64,000 bases of DNA from contig CAVSYB010000007.1 in NCBI GenBank assembly GCA_963732155.1, positions 186,001 to 250,000 of the forward strand, written 5' to 3'. Shown one piece after another: positions 9,881 through 18,371 of the stretch. The notes under the pieces were generated by a model, which saw nothing but the letters and a program-made list of their open reading frames with translations, was not told where the DNA came from and did no database searches. Numbering within the stretch: position 1 is the first letter of the stretch; each line of letters opens with the position of its first letter. Position numbers and translations under genes: made by a program. Source of the DNA: Roseiarcus sp963732155. Lineage in GTDB: Bacteria > Pseudomonadota > Alphaproteobacteria > Rhizobiales > Beijerinckiaceae.

Positions 9881-11397
9881 AGCTGCAAGCGGGTTCATGG
9901 GTTTGGCTCGCCGCGCATGATCTGCGCCAGAGCTGGCGCGGCTTCGAGGCGGCGCTCGGCGGCCTGACGCGCGCCAAGGCGGCGATGCTCGTCTGCGTAA
10001 TCCTGGCTCTGCACGCGCTCTTCTGGTGGGCGCGCCGGCATTATGGCGAAGCGGTGGATGACGCCCGCCTCTCCCCGTATATCGCCCTGGGCGTGCTGTT
10101 CGTGTTGCCCGGCGTGGTCGCTCAGGCGGTGACCGCCGCGACCCGCACGCTTTACGCGCATGGCGATCTTGATCTGCTGCTCGCTTCGCCGGTTTCGGCG
10201 CGCGCGGTGCTCGGCTCGAAGGCCGTCGCGATCGCCGCGAACGCCATCGCCTGGTTCGCCATTCTTCTATTGCCGCTCGCCAATGTGAATGCGCTCGCCG
10301 GCCATCTTCACTGGCTCGCCGTCTATCCCGCGCTGCTCGCCTGCGGGCTGTTCGGCTCTGGAATTGGCATCGGGTTGGCGCTGGCGCTCTTCGCGGCGGT
10401 CGGGCCGAGACGCGCCCGTGTCGTCTCGCAGATCGCCGCGGCGGCCGTCGGCGCCTCGTTCATGCTCGGCCTGCAAGGCTACGCCATCGCGCCGGGCGCG
10501 CGCGCCTCATTGGCCCAGGCGGTGCAATCGGCGGTCGAAAACCCGTGGCTCGACTGGCGCGGCTGGCTGTCGCTGCCGGCGCGGGCGGCGGCGGGAGACA
10601 TCGAGGCGCTGGCCGCCTGGATGATCGTCGCCGCCGTGGTTTTCGCCGCGGCCGCCTTCGGGCTCGGCGACGCCTTCGCGCGCGCGGCGATCGTCTCCGC
10701 CGGCGCGCCGGCGCCGTCGGCGCGCCAACGCAAAGCCCGCCCTTTCCGCGGCAGTCTCGGCGCGACCATGCGCTCGAAGGAGCGCCGTCTCATCCTGCGC
10801 GATCCCTGGCTGATTTCGCAGATCGTGTTGCAGGTCGTCTACATGGCGCCGGTCAGCCTGGTGCTGTGGCGCAACGGCGGCGCCACCGGTTCGCCGGGCG
10901 TCGTCTTCGCGCCGCTGATCGTCGTGGTCGGCGCGCAGCTCGCCGGTTCGCTCGCCTGGCTCGCGCTTTCGGGCGAGGATGCGCCCGATCTGTTGCTTGC
11001 CGCGCCGGTCAGCCGGGGCCGGATCGAGCGGCACAAGCTCGAGGCGATTCTGATCCCGGTCGCGATTGTCCTTTGCGGGCCGGTCATCGCACTGGGGTTG
11101 GCATCGCCGTGGGGCGGCTTCTGGGCGGGGGTGTTCGCGCTCGGCGCCAGCGCGTCGGCGGCGCTGCTCAACCTCTGGCGCCAATCGCCGGCGCGGCGCA
11201 GCCGGGTGTTGCAGCGCCACTCCCAGTCGAAGGTCGTCGGGATGATCGAGCACGTCCTGTCGATCGTCTGGGCGGTCGGCGCGGCGATGGCCGTCATGGG
11301 GAGCTGGAGCGCGCTGATCCCGGTCGCGGTCGCCTGCCTGATCCTGCGGCTGAGCCGGTCGCGAGCGCCGCGCTTCAGCTTTCCAGCAAGCGCTTGA
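9877..11397 (+). CDS. ABC-2 type exporter, membrane permease
   Basis: Integral membrane partner of the preceding ATPase, about 506 residues. It has two similar halves, each with several hydrophobic segments (for example AAMLVCVILALHALFWW, ALGVLFVLPGVVAQAV and IPVAIVLCGPVIALGLA). Two equivalent loops carry ASPVSARAVLGSK and AAPVSRGRIERHK, as in large ABC-2 permeases. The start is fixed by the ATGA overlap with the ATPase stop. The 3' end overlaps the convergent gmk gene by 23 bases, so there is no room for a terminator between them. Function beyond export is not predictable. Confidence 0.8.
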   Translation: MKLQAGSWVWLAAHDLRQSWRGFEAALGGLTRAKAAMLVCVILALHALFWWARRHYGEAVDDARLSPYIALGVLFVLPGVVAQAVTAATRTLYAHGDLDLLLASPVSARAVLGSKAVAIAANAIAWFAILLLPLANVNALAGHLHWLAVYPALLACGLFGSGIGIGLALALFAAVGPRRARVVSQIAAAAVGASFMLGLQGYAIAPGARASLAQAVQSAVENPWLDWRGWLSLPARAAAGDIEALAAWMIVAAVVFAAAAFGLGDAFARAAIVSAGAPAPSARQRKARPFRGSLGATMRSKERRLILRDPWLISQIVLQVVYMAPVSLVLWRNGGATGSPGVVFAPLIVVVGAQLAGSLAWLALSGEDAPDLLLAAPVSRGRIERHKLEAILIPVAIVLCGPVIALGLASPWGGFWAGVFALGASASAALLNLWRQSPARRSRVLQRHSQSKVVGMIEHVLSIVWAVGAAMAVMGSWSALIPVAVACLILRLSRSRAPRFSFPASA

Positions 11398-12019
11398 CGA
11401 ATTCGTCGACGCCGGGAGCGACGCGCGTTTCGCGCAGACGCTCGGCGGCGAGGATCGAAACGACCTGGCCATAGGCGCGCTGCAGATCGTCGTTGACCAG
11501 CACATAATCGTATTGGCGCCAGCGGCCGATCTCTTTTCGCGCATTGTCGAGCCGGGCGGCGATCGTCGCCGCCGAATCCTCGGCGCGCCGGTCGAGACGA
11601 GCGCGCAGTTCCGCCATCGACGGCGGCAGGATGAAGATCGAGACGACGTCGCCGCCCAAGCTCTTGCGGACCTGCTGGGCGCCCTGCCAGTCGATGTCGA
11701 ACAGCATGTCCCGTCCCTGCGCGAGCACCGCTTCGACAGGCGCGCGCGGCGTGCCGTAGCGATGGCCGTGCACGTCGGCCGATTCCAGGAGGTCGCCCGC
11801 CGCGCGCATCGCCTCGAACTGGCGCTCGGTGATGAAGCGATAATGGATGCCCTCCACCTCGCTGGAGCGCCGCACCCGCGTCGTCACCGAAATCGACAGG
11901 GTCAGGTCGAGCGTCTGGTCCTGGAGCAGCATGCGCGTGAGCGTGGTCTTGCCGGCGCCCGAGGGCGAGGAAAGGATCAACATCAGGCCGCGCCGCCGCA
12001 TCGCCATGGACTTGCTCAT
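11375..12019 (-). CDS. gmk: Guanylate kinase
   Basis: Phosphorylates GMP to GDP with ATP. 214 residues. The P-loop is LILSSPSGAGKTTLTRML; the GMP-binding region has SVTTRVRRSSEVEGIHYRF; the lid segment is RYGTPRAPVEAVLAQG followed by MLFDIDWQGAQQV. It is the downstream gene of a yicC-gmk pair joined by an ATGA overlap and convergent with the ABC permease. All motif residues are intact. Confidence 0.95.
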   Translation of the reverse strand: MSKSMAMRRRGLMLILSSPSGAGKTTLTRMLLQDQTLDLTLSISVTTRVRRSSEVEGIHYRFITERQFEAMRAAGDLLESADVHGHRYGTPRAPVEAVLAQGRDMLFDIDWQGAQQVRKSLGGDVVSIFILPPSMAELRARLDRRAEDSAATIAARLDNARKEIGRWRQYDYVLVNDDLQRAYGQVVSILAAERLRETRVAPGVDEFVKRLLES

Positions 12020-12903
12020 TCGATATTCTGGATCTGTTCGCGCAATTGCTCGATTTGCGTCTTGAGATCAAGGCCGATCGCGTTGAGCGTCGCGTCACCG
12101 GCCTTGGCGCAAAGCGTATTGGCTTCCCGCGCCAGCTCCTGCGCGAGAAAGTCGAGCCGGCGCCCGACCGGCCCGCCGCCTCGGATCAGCTCGCGCGCCG
12201 CCGCGACATGCGTGTTCAGGCGATCGAGCTCCTCGCGTATGTCGGCCTTGGCGGCCAACAGCACGGCCTCTTGATAGAGACGGTTCTCGTCAAAGCCGCG
12301 ACCGGCGTCGAGCAGGGCCGCGACCGACTGGGCGAGACGCAGCGCGATCGCTTCGGGGCGGCGCGCCGGGCTAAGATCGGCCGCCTGCGTCAACGAGGCG
12401 ATCACCGCGAGCCGATCGCTGAGGATCGCCGCGAGCGCCGCGCCCTCGGCGCGCCTCGCCGCGACCAACGCCTCGATTGCTTCGTCGAGGCTGGCGAGCG
12501 CGCCGTCGCAGGCGGCGGCGAGCGTCTGCTCGTCGTCGGGCGCCTCGACGACGTCGACGACGCCGCGAATGGCGAGCAGGCCGTCGAGCGTCGGCGGCGC
12601 CAGCCCGGAATCCCGCGCCGCCTCGCGGACCGCTTCGACGATCGCCGTCAGGACAGGAAGGTTGACGCGCGCCTGCAGCGCCGCGCCTTCGCGTTGCATG
12701 GCGAGCGTCGCAAAGCAGGCGCCGCGCGCCAGCGCCCGGCCGAGCCGCGCGCGCGCTTCGCTCTCGATGCGATCGAAGCCGGGGGCGAGGCGCAGCCGCA
12801 GGTCGAGGCCCTTGGCGTTGACGCTTTTCAGTTCGAACGCCCAGCGCCAAGGACCGCTCGCCCCGGCGGCGCGCGCAAAGCCGGTCATGCTGGAGAGACT
12901 CAT
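12016..12903 (-). CDS. yicC: YicC-family endoribonuclease
   Basis: YicC/YloC family, 295 residues. The N-terminal SSMTGFARAAG is the family signature and KSVNAKGLDLRLRL follows at about residue 27. The C-terminal DUF1732 part has RRLDFLAQELAREANTLCAKAGD and ends in a short amphipathic helix (LKTQIEQLREQIQNIE). Members are ribonucleases acting on small RNAs in enterobacteria (family knowledge); this is not shown for this lineage. The gene is translationally coupled to gmk, a conserved pair in proteobacteria. About 180 bases upstream of it are gene-free. Confidence 0.9.
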   Translation of the reverse strand: MSLSSMTGFARAAGASGPWRWAFELKSVNAKGLDLRLRLAPGFDRIESEARARLGRALARGACFATLAMQREGAALQARVNLPVLTAIVEAVREAARDSGLAPPTLDGLLAIRGVVDVVEAPDDEQTLAAACDGALASLDEAIEALVAARRAEGAALAAILSDRLAVIASLTQAADLSPARRPEAIALRLAQSVAALLDAGRGFDENRLYQEAVLLAAKADIREELDRLNTHVAAARELIRGGGPVGRRLDFLAQELAREANTLCAKAGDATLNAIGLDLKTQIEQLREQIQNIE

Positions 12904-13084
12904 CGGGACTTTCGCCGTCGCGGGGCCAATTCGGGACCGCGGCGAGCTTAGAGGGGGCGGCGAGCCCGCTCAAGGGCGACGCCCTCGCATAATCCGTCGC
13001 GCTTCGCGCGCTCCCGCCTGCGCCGGACGATCGCTTGGCGATCGCCGAGGAGTAGCTCGAACGAGCGCGGCCGCAAAAATCCCG

Positions 13085-14992
13085 TCAACCGAAGGTGAAG
13101 GCGAAGGCCTGGGCGCCCGCGTCGAGGAATTCGATCTCGAAGTCCCGGTCGGCGGATGGTTTGCTCTGCCGGATCAATTGATAGAGGCGCTGCCCGGTCA
13201 CCACGCCATTGCCTTGATCGTCGATATCGACGCCGTGATCGGGACCCGGCGCCTTTCCGTCGAGCAGGACGCGGAAACGCACCGGCTTTCCGTCGGCGGC
13301 GGGCCCCAGCACGAGGTGAAGGTCGCGCGCGTGAAAGCGATAGACGATGCGGCCGTTGGGCTCGTTCGACACCGCCCGCTCCCCCTCGACGGTCCAGTCG
13401 CCGCCGATCGCCCATTGATTGAGCCGTAACGGCGAGGCGAGCGCGTAGACCTGGCGTTTGTCGTCGACGGCGCCGCCGGGAGAGGCGAAATTCTCGGCGC
13501 GCATATAGCCGACATAGGTCTCCGGCGATTGCACGTCGCCCATGTCGGCGGCGGCCTCGGCGCCGCGCGCGTCGACCGACACCAAGTCGCGCGAAACCTC
13601 GCCCTGGCCCGCTTCGGCGAGCAACTGCTGGATGACCTTTTCCGATTGGTCGTAGTCGCCCTCGCCGAAATGGCGGTGGCGAATGCGCCCTTCGGCGTCG
13701 ATGAAATAATGCGCCGGCCAATACTTGTTGTCGAAGGCGCGCCAGATCGCATAGTCGTTGTCGATGGCGACGGGATAGTCGACCTTCAAATCCTTGGTCG
13801 CCTGTCGGACATTGTCGATATTTTTCTCGAAGGCGAATTCCGGCGCGTGCACGCCGATCACCACCAGACCTTGGCTCTTGTACTTCTCCGCCCAGGCGCG
13901 GACATAGGGAATCGCCCGCAGGCAGTTGATGCAGGAATAGGTCCAGAAATCGACCAGCAGGACCTTGCCGCGCAGCGCTTCCATGGTCAACGGCGGCGAA
14001 TTGAGCCATTCGACCGCGCCGGCGAGCGACGGCGCCGGTCCTTCGATCGGCAGCGCATCCGGGTGGAGCGCCGCCGCGCCCGGCTTCATCATCATCGCCG
14101 GCGCGCCGTTCATCACGTTGGAGGCGCTCGTCATCGCCGGGCCGCCGTTCATCACGTTGGAGCCGCCCGTCATCGCCGGGCCGCCGTTCATCACATTCGA
14201 CCCGCCCGTCATCGCCGGGCCGCCGTTCATCACGACGGGCGGCGCCGACGACGCGTCGAGGCTCGCGGACGGGACTTTGTCGATCAGCGCCTGCTCGACG
14301 CTCGACGTGCCGGCGAGCGAAACCCGCGTCAGCAGGCCGGTGTCGAGCCCGAGGGCGATCGCCGCGACGCCGGCCAGAACCGCGACCCCGAGCCCGCGAC
14401 GGATCCATTCGCCGGCGCCCAGCGAGCGCTTCATGGCGCTGAACACCCGTCCGCCGATGAGAAGCGCGAGGGCGAGCGATGTCGCGGCGCCGGCGGCATA
14501 GGCCAACAGCAGCAGCGACGTCTCGACGTTGGCGCCCTGCAGCGCCGCGCCCGTCAGGACGAGGCCGAGGATGGGTCCGGCGCAAGGCGCCCACAGCAAC
14601 CCGGTCGCGATGCCGAGCAGGAACGAGGGCGCGACCGACGAGCCCGAGCTTGCCCCCTCCGACGCCGACTGCGACAGCCGCGCGCCGACGGCGACCAGTG
14701 GGCGCGTCAGCCGGTCCGCCAGTTCCGGAAACAGCAGCGTGACGCCAAAAAACGCGAGAAGAACGATCGCCGCGAAACGCCCGTACTGATTGGCCTCGAC
14801 GGCCCAGCCGCCGCCCACCGCGGCGAGCGTGGCGACCCCGGCGAAGGTGATCGCCATGCCGAGCAGCAGCGGCAGGCCGCTCCTGACGAAGGGCTGGTCG
14901 GCCCGCGCGAAGACGAAGGGAAGCACCGGCAGGATGCACGGACTGAGAATCGTCAGCACGCCGCCGAGATAGGAAACCACGAACAGAACCAT
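13085..14992 (-). CDS. DipZ-type thiol reductant transporter: CcdA/DsbD membrane domain fused to thioredoxin and C-terminal domain
   Basis: A 635-residue fusion. Residues 1-240 form a CcdA-like six-helix domain that carries electrons across the membrane, with cysteine motifs LSPCILPVLPF and APCAGPILG. From about residue 310 there is a periplasmic TlpA/AhpC-like thioredoxin domain with active site YSCINCL, and from about 460 a DipZ C-terminal beta domain. Between the membrane and thioredoxin domains is a Met/Asn/Gly-rich linker made of four near-identical 13-residue repeats. msrB lies 22 bases upstream in the same operon. Known CcdA-thioredoxin systems feed reductant to periplasmic enzymes; reduction of the exported MsrB is the natural inference. 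Confidence 0.88.
   Translation of the reverse strand: MVLFVVSYLGGVLTILSPCILPVLPFVFARADQPFVRSGLPLLLGMAITFAGVATLAAVGGGWAVEANQYGRFAAIVLLAFFGVTLLFPELADRLTRPLVAVGARLSQSASEGASSGSSVAPSFLLGIATGLLWAPCAGPILGLVLTGAALQGANVETSLLLLAYAAGAATSLALALLIGGRVFSAMKRSLGAGEWIRRGLGVAVLAGVAAIALGLDTGLLTRVSLAGTSSVEQALIDKVPSASLDASSAPPVVMNGGPAMTGGSNVMNGGPAMTGGSNVMNGGPAMTSASNVMNGAPAMMMKPGAAALHPDALPIEGPAPSLAGAVEWLNSPPLTMEALRGKVLLVDFWTYSCINCLRAIPYVRAWAEKYKSQGLVVIGVHAPEFAFEKNIDNVRQATKDLKVDYPVAIDNDYAIWRAFDNKYWPAHYFIDAEGRIRHRHFGEGDYDQSEKVIQQLLAEAGQGEVSRDLVSVDARGAEAAADMGDVQSPETYVGYMRAENFASPGGAVDDKRQVYALASPLRLNQWAIGGDWTVEGERAVSNEPNGRIVYRFHARDLHLVLGPAADGKPVRFRVLLDGKAPGPDHGVDIDDQGNGVVTGQRLYQLIRQSKPSADRDFEIEFLDAGAQAFAFTFG
14092..14236 (-). 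repeat. Four tandem 39-bp repeats encoding a Met-rich linker
   Basis: In-frame direct repeats inside the DipZ gene. The encoded unit is VMNGGPAMTGGSN; copies 1 and 2 are the same, copy 3 has TSASN, and the last degenerates to VMNGAPAMMMKPG. At DNA level the units are nearly identical, pointing to recent slippage or selection for the peptide. Expansion or contraction by multiples of 39 bases would keep the frame. Confidence 0.85.
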
Positions 14993-15014
14993 GTTTTCGC
15001 CTTTTCGCGAGCGC

Positions 15015-15509
15015 TCACGCGGTTTCCGCGTTGAATTTCAGCGCAAGGCCGTTCATGCAATAGCGCAGGCCGGTCGGCTTCGGCCCGTCGTCGAAGACAT
15101 GTCCGAGATGGCCCGCGCAGCGCCGGCACAGGACCGCGGTCCGCGTCATGCCGAACGAGGTGTCCTCTTTCGTCGCGACGGCGTTGTCGAGCGGCGCCCA
15201 GAAGCTTGGCCAGCCGGTGCCGCTGTCGAACTTGGTCTTCGATGAAAACAACGGCAGATCGCAGCCCGCGCAAGCGAACGTTCCGGCGCGCTCCTCATGC
15301 AGCAGCGGACTCGAGAAAGGCCGCTCGGTGCCCTCCTGCCGCAGCACCGCGTACTGGTCGGCGGTCAACAGCTTGCGCCATTCGGCGTCGGTATGCGTGA
15401 CCTGATCGTCCGCCGCGGCCCGCGCGGCCGAAAGCGGAAGCAGCGCCCCCGCCGAAATCGCGGCGAGACCCTGGAGGCTCCCATTCAAGACTTGTCTGCG
15501 CGTCAACAT
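15015..15509 (-). CDS. msrB: Exported peptide-methionine (R)-S-oxide reductase MsrB
   Basis: Reduces methionine-R-sulfoxide in proteins. 164 residues. The N-terminus has a twin-arginine-like leader (TRRQVLNGSLQGLAAISAG, cut near ARA), so the enzyme should act in the periplasm. Zinc is held by two CxxC pairs (CAGCD and CRRCAGH). GTGWPSFW and the catalytic cysteine segment RYCMNGLALKF are present. GGAG precedes the ATG. It is the first gene of an operon with the DipZ-type reductant transporter, which would recycle its disulfide. This pairing parallels the fused Trx-MsrA-MsrB of Neisseria (family knowledge). Confidence 0.93.
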   Translation of the reverse strand: MLTRRQVLNGSLQGLAAISAGALLPLSAARAAADDQVTHTDAEWRKLLTADQYAVLRQEGTERPFSSPLLHEERAGTFACAGCDLPLFSSKTKFDSGTGWPSFWAPLDNAVATKEDTSFGMTRTAVLCRRCAGHLGHVFDDGPKPTGLRYCMNGLALKFNAETA

Positions 15510-15700
15510 GCTCCACCCTCATTCGTGCCGGGTCGCGATGATGGCTTCCCGGGGACAGATACGAGCCGAGCCGCCCCCTCGTTACAGGCGAGACGGCCAT
15601 CACACAGAATTGATCGAAAAGCCCGGTCGCGCAATCGCCGGGCGGCGCGCCATTCCGCGCCCGCCCGGCGAGGCCCTCGCTAGGCAAAGTCGGCCCGTCG

Positions 15701-15720
15701 TTATATACACACTTATATAG
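15701..15720 (+). promoter_or_regulatory. AT-rich twin TATATA site upstream of aldehyde dehydrogenase
   Basis: Two TTATATA heptamers 12 bases apart stand out in a GC-rich intergenic region, about 45 bases before the aldehyde dehydrogenase start. Each TATATA core is its own reverse complement, so the pair also forms an inverted repeat. It could be a -10 region or a regulator site; no matching -35 was convincing. Confidence 0.35.
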
Positions 15721-15763
15721 CGTTGGCGCCGTTGAACGGCGCGCGCATCCCCGGGAGGCTTTG

Positions 15764-17263
15764 ATGACGATTGCCATACGCAAGCCCGCGCTCGGCTCCG
15801 CCGCGACCGCGTTCCTTGCCAAAAAACACCAGATGCTGATCGACGGCCAGTGGGTCGACGCCCGCAGCGGCCAGACCCTGGCGGTCGAGGACCCCGCCAC
15901 CGAGGAGGTCATCGCCCATGTTCCGGCCGGCGACAAGACCGATATCGACCTTGCCGTCGCCGCGGCGCGCCGCGCCTTGGAGACCGGCCCCTGGTCGCGC
16001 ATCTCGCCCGGCGCGCGACAGCGCCTCGTCTGGTCGCTCGGCGACATTCTCGAACGTCACGCCGACGAACTCGCCGAGTTGGAGGCGCTCGACAACGGCA
16101 AGCCGGTCGTCAACGCCCGCCGGGACGATGTCGGCGGCTCGATCGAAATGTTCCGCTACATGGCCGGCTGGGCGACGCGGCTCAACGGCGAGCAGATCCC
16201 CGTCTCCTCGCCCGGCGACTGGCACGTCTACACCATCCGCGAACCCGTCGGGGTGGTCGGCCAGATCATTCCGTGGAATTTTCCGTTGATGATGGCGGCG
16301 TGGAAACTGGCGCCGGCCCTCGCGGCGGGCTGCACGATCGTGCTGAAGCCCGCCGAGCAGACCCCGCTTTCGGCGATCCGCCTCGGCGAACTGATCAGCG
16401 AAGCCGGCTTTCCCGACGGCGTCGTCAACATCGTCACCGGCTACGGCGAAACCGCCGGCGCGGCGCTCGCCGAGCACCCGGACGTCGACAAGATCGCGTT
16501 CACCGGCTCGACCGAGGTCGGCAAGCTGATCGTCAAGGCGGCGGCGGGCAACTTGAAGCGGGTTTCGCTGGAGCTGGGCGGAAAGTCCCCCGCCATCGTC
16601 TTCCCCGACGCCGACCTCGAACTGGCGATCGCCGGAACGGCGAGCGCGATCTTCTACAATCAGGGCCAGTGCTGCACGGCGGGCTCGCGCCTGTTCGCCC
16701 ACAAATCGATCTACGACAAGATCGTGGAGGGGGTCGCGCAGGAGGCGAGCAAGCTGAAGGTCGGGCACGGCCTCGACCCGTCGGTCAATCTCGGGCCGCT
16801 GGTCTCCAAGGAGCAGCACAACCGCGTCAGCGGCTTCCTCGAGGCCGGACGCCAGGAAGGCGCCGAGGTCGTGACCGGCGGCAAGGTCATCGGCAACCAG
16901 GGCTATTTCGTCGAGCCGACGGTTCTCGCCCGCACCGACCGCAACATGAAAGTCGTGCGCGAGGAGATTTTCGGACCGGTCGTTTGCGTCCAGTCGTTCG
17001 ACGACGCCGATCTCGACGCCGTCGCCAAATTCGCCAACGACACCGAATATGGCCTGTCCTCCAGCGTCTGGACGCGAAACCTGCGGGCCGCCCATATGAT
17101 GGCGCGCAAGATCCGCGCCGGGACGGTGTGCATCAACACTCACAACTACGGCGATCCGGCTTGGCCGTTCGGCGGCTACAAGCAGTCCGGCTGGGGACGC
17201 GAGATGGGCAAAGAGGTGATGGAGCACTACACCGAGACCAAGGCCGTCGCCGCCAGGCTCTGA
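15764..17263 (+). CDS. NAD(P)-dependent aldehyde dehydrogenase
   Basis: Class 1/2 ALDH superfamily enzyme of about 499 residues. Visible are the oxyanion/cofactor block IIPWNFPLMMAAWKLAPAL, the nucleotide loop FTGSTEVGKLI, the catalytic Glu in SLELGGKSP, the catalytic Cys in NQGQCCTAGSR, and EEIFGPVVCVQSF. The best family match from memory is the betaine/aromatic/aliphatic aldehyde group; the substrate cannot be named. The ATG at 15764 is favoured over a TTG directly before it because GGGAGG is well spaced. It is transcribed alone and ends 10 bases before the convergent murG, interrupting the point where murC would follow in a typical dcw cluster. Confidence 0.9.
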   Translation: MTIAIRKPALGSAATAFLAKKHQMLIDGQWVDARSGQTLAVEDPATEEVIAHVPAGDKTDIDLAVAAARRALETGPWSRISPGARQRLVWSLGDILERHADELAELEALDNGKPVVNARRDDVGGSIEMFRYMAGWATRLNGEQIPVSSPGDWHVYTIREPVGVVGQIIPWNFPLMMAAWKLAPALAAGCTIVLKPAEQTPLSAIRLGELISEAGFPDGVVNIVTGYGETAGAALAEHPDVDKIAFTGSTEVGKLIVKAAAGNLKRVSLELGGKSPAIVFPDADLELAIAGTASAIFYNQGQCCTAGSRLFAHKSIYDKIVEGVAQEASKLKVGHGLDPSVNLGPLVSKEQHNRVSGFLEAGRQEGAEVVTGGKVIGNQGYFVEPTVLARTDRNMKVVREEIFGPVVCVQSFDDADLDAVAKFANDTEYGLSSSVWTRNLRAAHMMARKIRAGTVCINTHNYGDPAWPFGGYKQSGWGREMGKEVMEHYTETKAVAARL

Positions 17264-17273
17264 CCGCGCCGCT

Positions 17274-18371
17274 CTATCGCCCCGCGCATTCCTGCACGAG
17301 GTCGGCGAGGCGCTCGGCGGCGTCCGGCGCGCCCACCGATTTCGCCGCCCGCGCGGCAAGGACGAGCGACGCCGGATCGGCGAGCGCCTTGCGCAGCAGG
17401 GCCGCCAGCCGTTCCGGCGTGAACTCCGGCTGGGGCACGATTTGCGCCGCGCCGCAATCGGCCAGAATCGCCGCGTTGGCGGCCTGGTCCTGGTCGAGCG
17501 CATGCGGGAACGGCACGAGGATCGAAGGGCGCCCGATCACCGCGATTTCCGAGACCGTCGAGGCGCCGGCGCGGCCGATGATCAGGTGCGAGGCGGCGAT
17601 GCGGGCGGGCAGGTCGCCGAAGAATTCGGCGAGTTCGACCGGAAAGTTCATGCGCGCGCAGGCGTCGGCGACGCTCTGCTTGTCCTCGCCGCGCGCCTGC
17701 TGGGTCAGCGACACGCGGGCGCGCTCGGCCTCCGACAACAGGGCGATCGCCGCCGGCGCGACCTCGGACATCACCCTGGCGCCCTGCGAGCCGCCGGTGA
17801 TCAGCACGCGCAGGCGACCGTCGGAAAAATCGGGATAGGGGACAGCCGCCGCCGCGATCACCGCCGGTCGTACGGGATTGCCAGTGTAGCGCGTCTTGGC
17901 GGCGATCGCGCCCGCAACGCCCTTCAAGGCGGGAAAGCCGGTGGCGATGATCCCGACGCGCGGGGCGAGAAAGCGATTGGCGCGCCCCATCACCGCGTTC
18001 TGCTCGTGCAGCAGCGTCGGCAGCCTCAGCAGCGCGGCCGCCAGCAAAGGCGGCACGGTCGGATAGCCGCCAAAGCCGATCACCGCAAGCGGCGCGATTC
18101 TGCTGATGCGCAGCAACGAGAGCGCGACGCCGCGCCCCAGCGTCAGGGCCGCGCCGGCCTTGCTTGCGAGGCCCGCGCCGGTCGGCGTCGCCGACGGAAT
18201 GTTGTGGATCGCGCGCGCCGGAAAATCGCCGCCATACCGCAACGCGCGCTCGTCGGTCGCCAGTTCGACCGGCAGTCCGCGTCCCGCCAAAGCAGCCGCC
18301 AGCGCTTGCGCGGGAAACAGATGGCCGCCCGTGCCGCCCGCCGCGATCAGGATGCACCGCGGCTCGCTCAA
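17274..18371 (-). CDS. murG: UDP-GlcNAc:lipid I GlcNAc transferase MurG
   Basis: Peripheral inner-membrane glycosyltransferase that makes lipid II. About 365 residues. The N-terminal G-loop is AAGGTGGHLFPAQALA, a second G-rich loop is GFGGYPTVPPLLAA, and the donor-binding C-terminal half has LITGGSQGARVMSE, IIGRAGASTVSEI and PFPHALDQDQAANA. A TTG start (L-S-E-P-R) overlapping the ftsW stop (TTGA) is proposed because the conserved N-terminus begins there and no ATG is near. It is the last gene of the dcw block here; murC, murB, ddl and ftsQAZ do not follow. Confidence 0.94.
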   Translation of the reverse strand: MSEPRCILIAAGGTGGHLFPAQALAAALAGRGLPVELATDERALRYGGDFPARAIHNIPSATPTGAGLASKAGAALTLGRGVALSLLRISRIAPLAVIGFGGYPTVPPLLAAALLRLPTLLHEQNAVMGRANRFLAPRVGIIATGFPALKGVAGAIAAKTRYTGNPVRPAVIAAAAVPYPDFSDGRLRVLITGGSQGARVMSEVAPAAIALLSEAERARVSLTQQARGEDKQSVADACARMNFPVELAEFFGDLPARIAASHLIIGRAGASTVSEIAVIGRPSILVPFPHALDQDQAANAAILADCGAAQIVPQPEFTPERLAALLRKALADPASLVLAARAAKSVGAPDAAERLADLVQECAGR

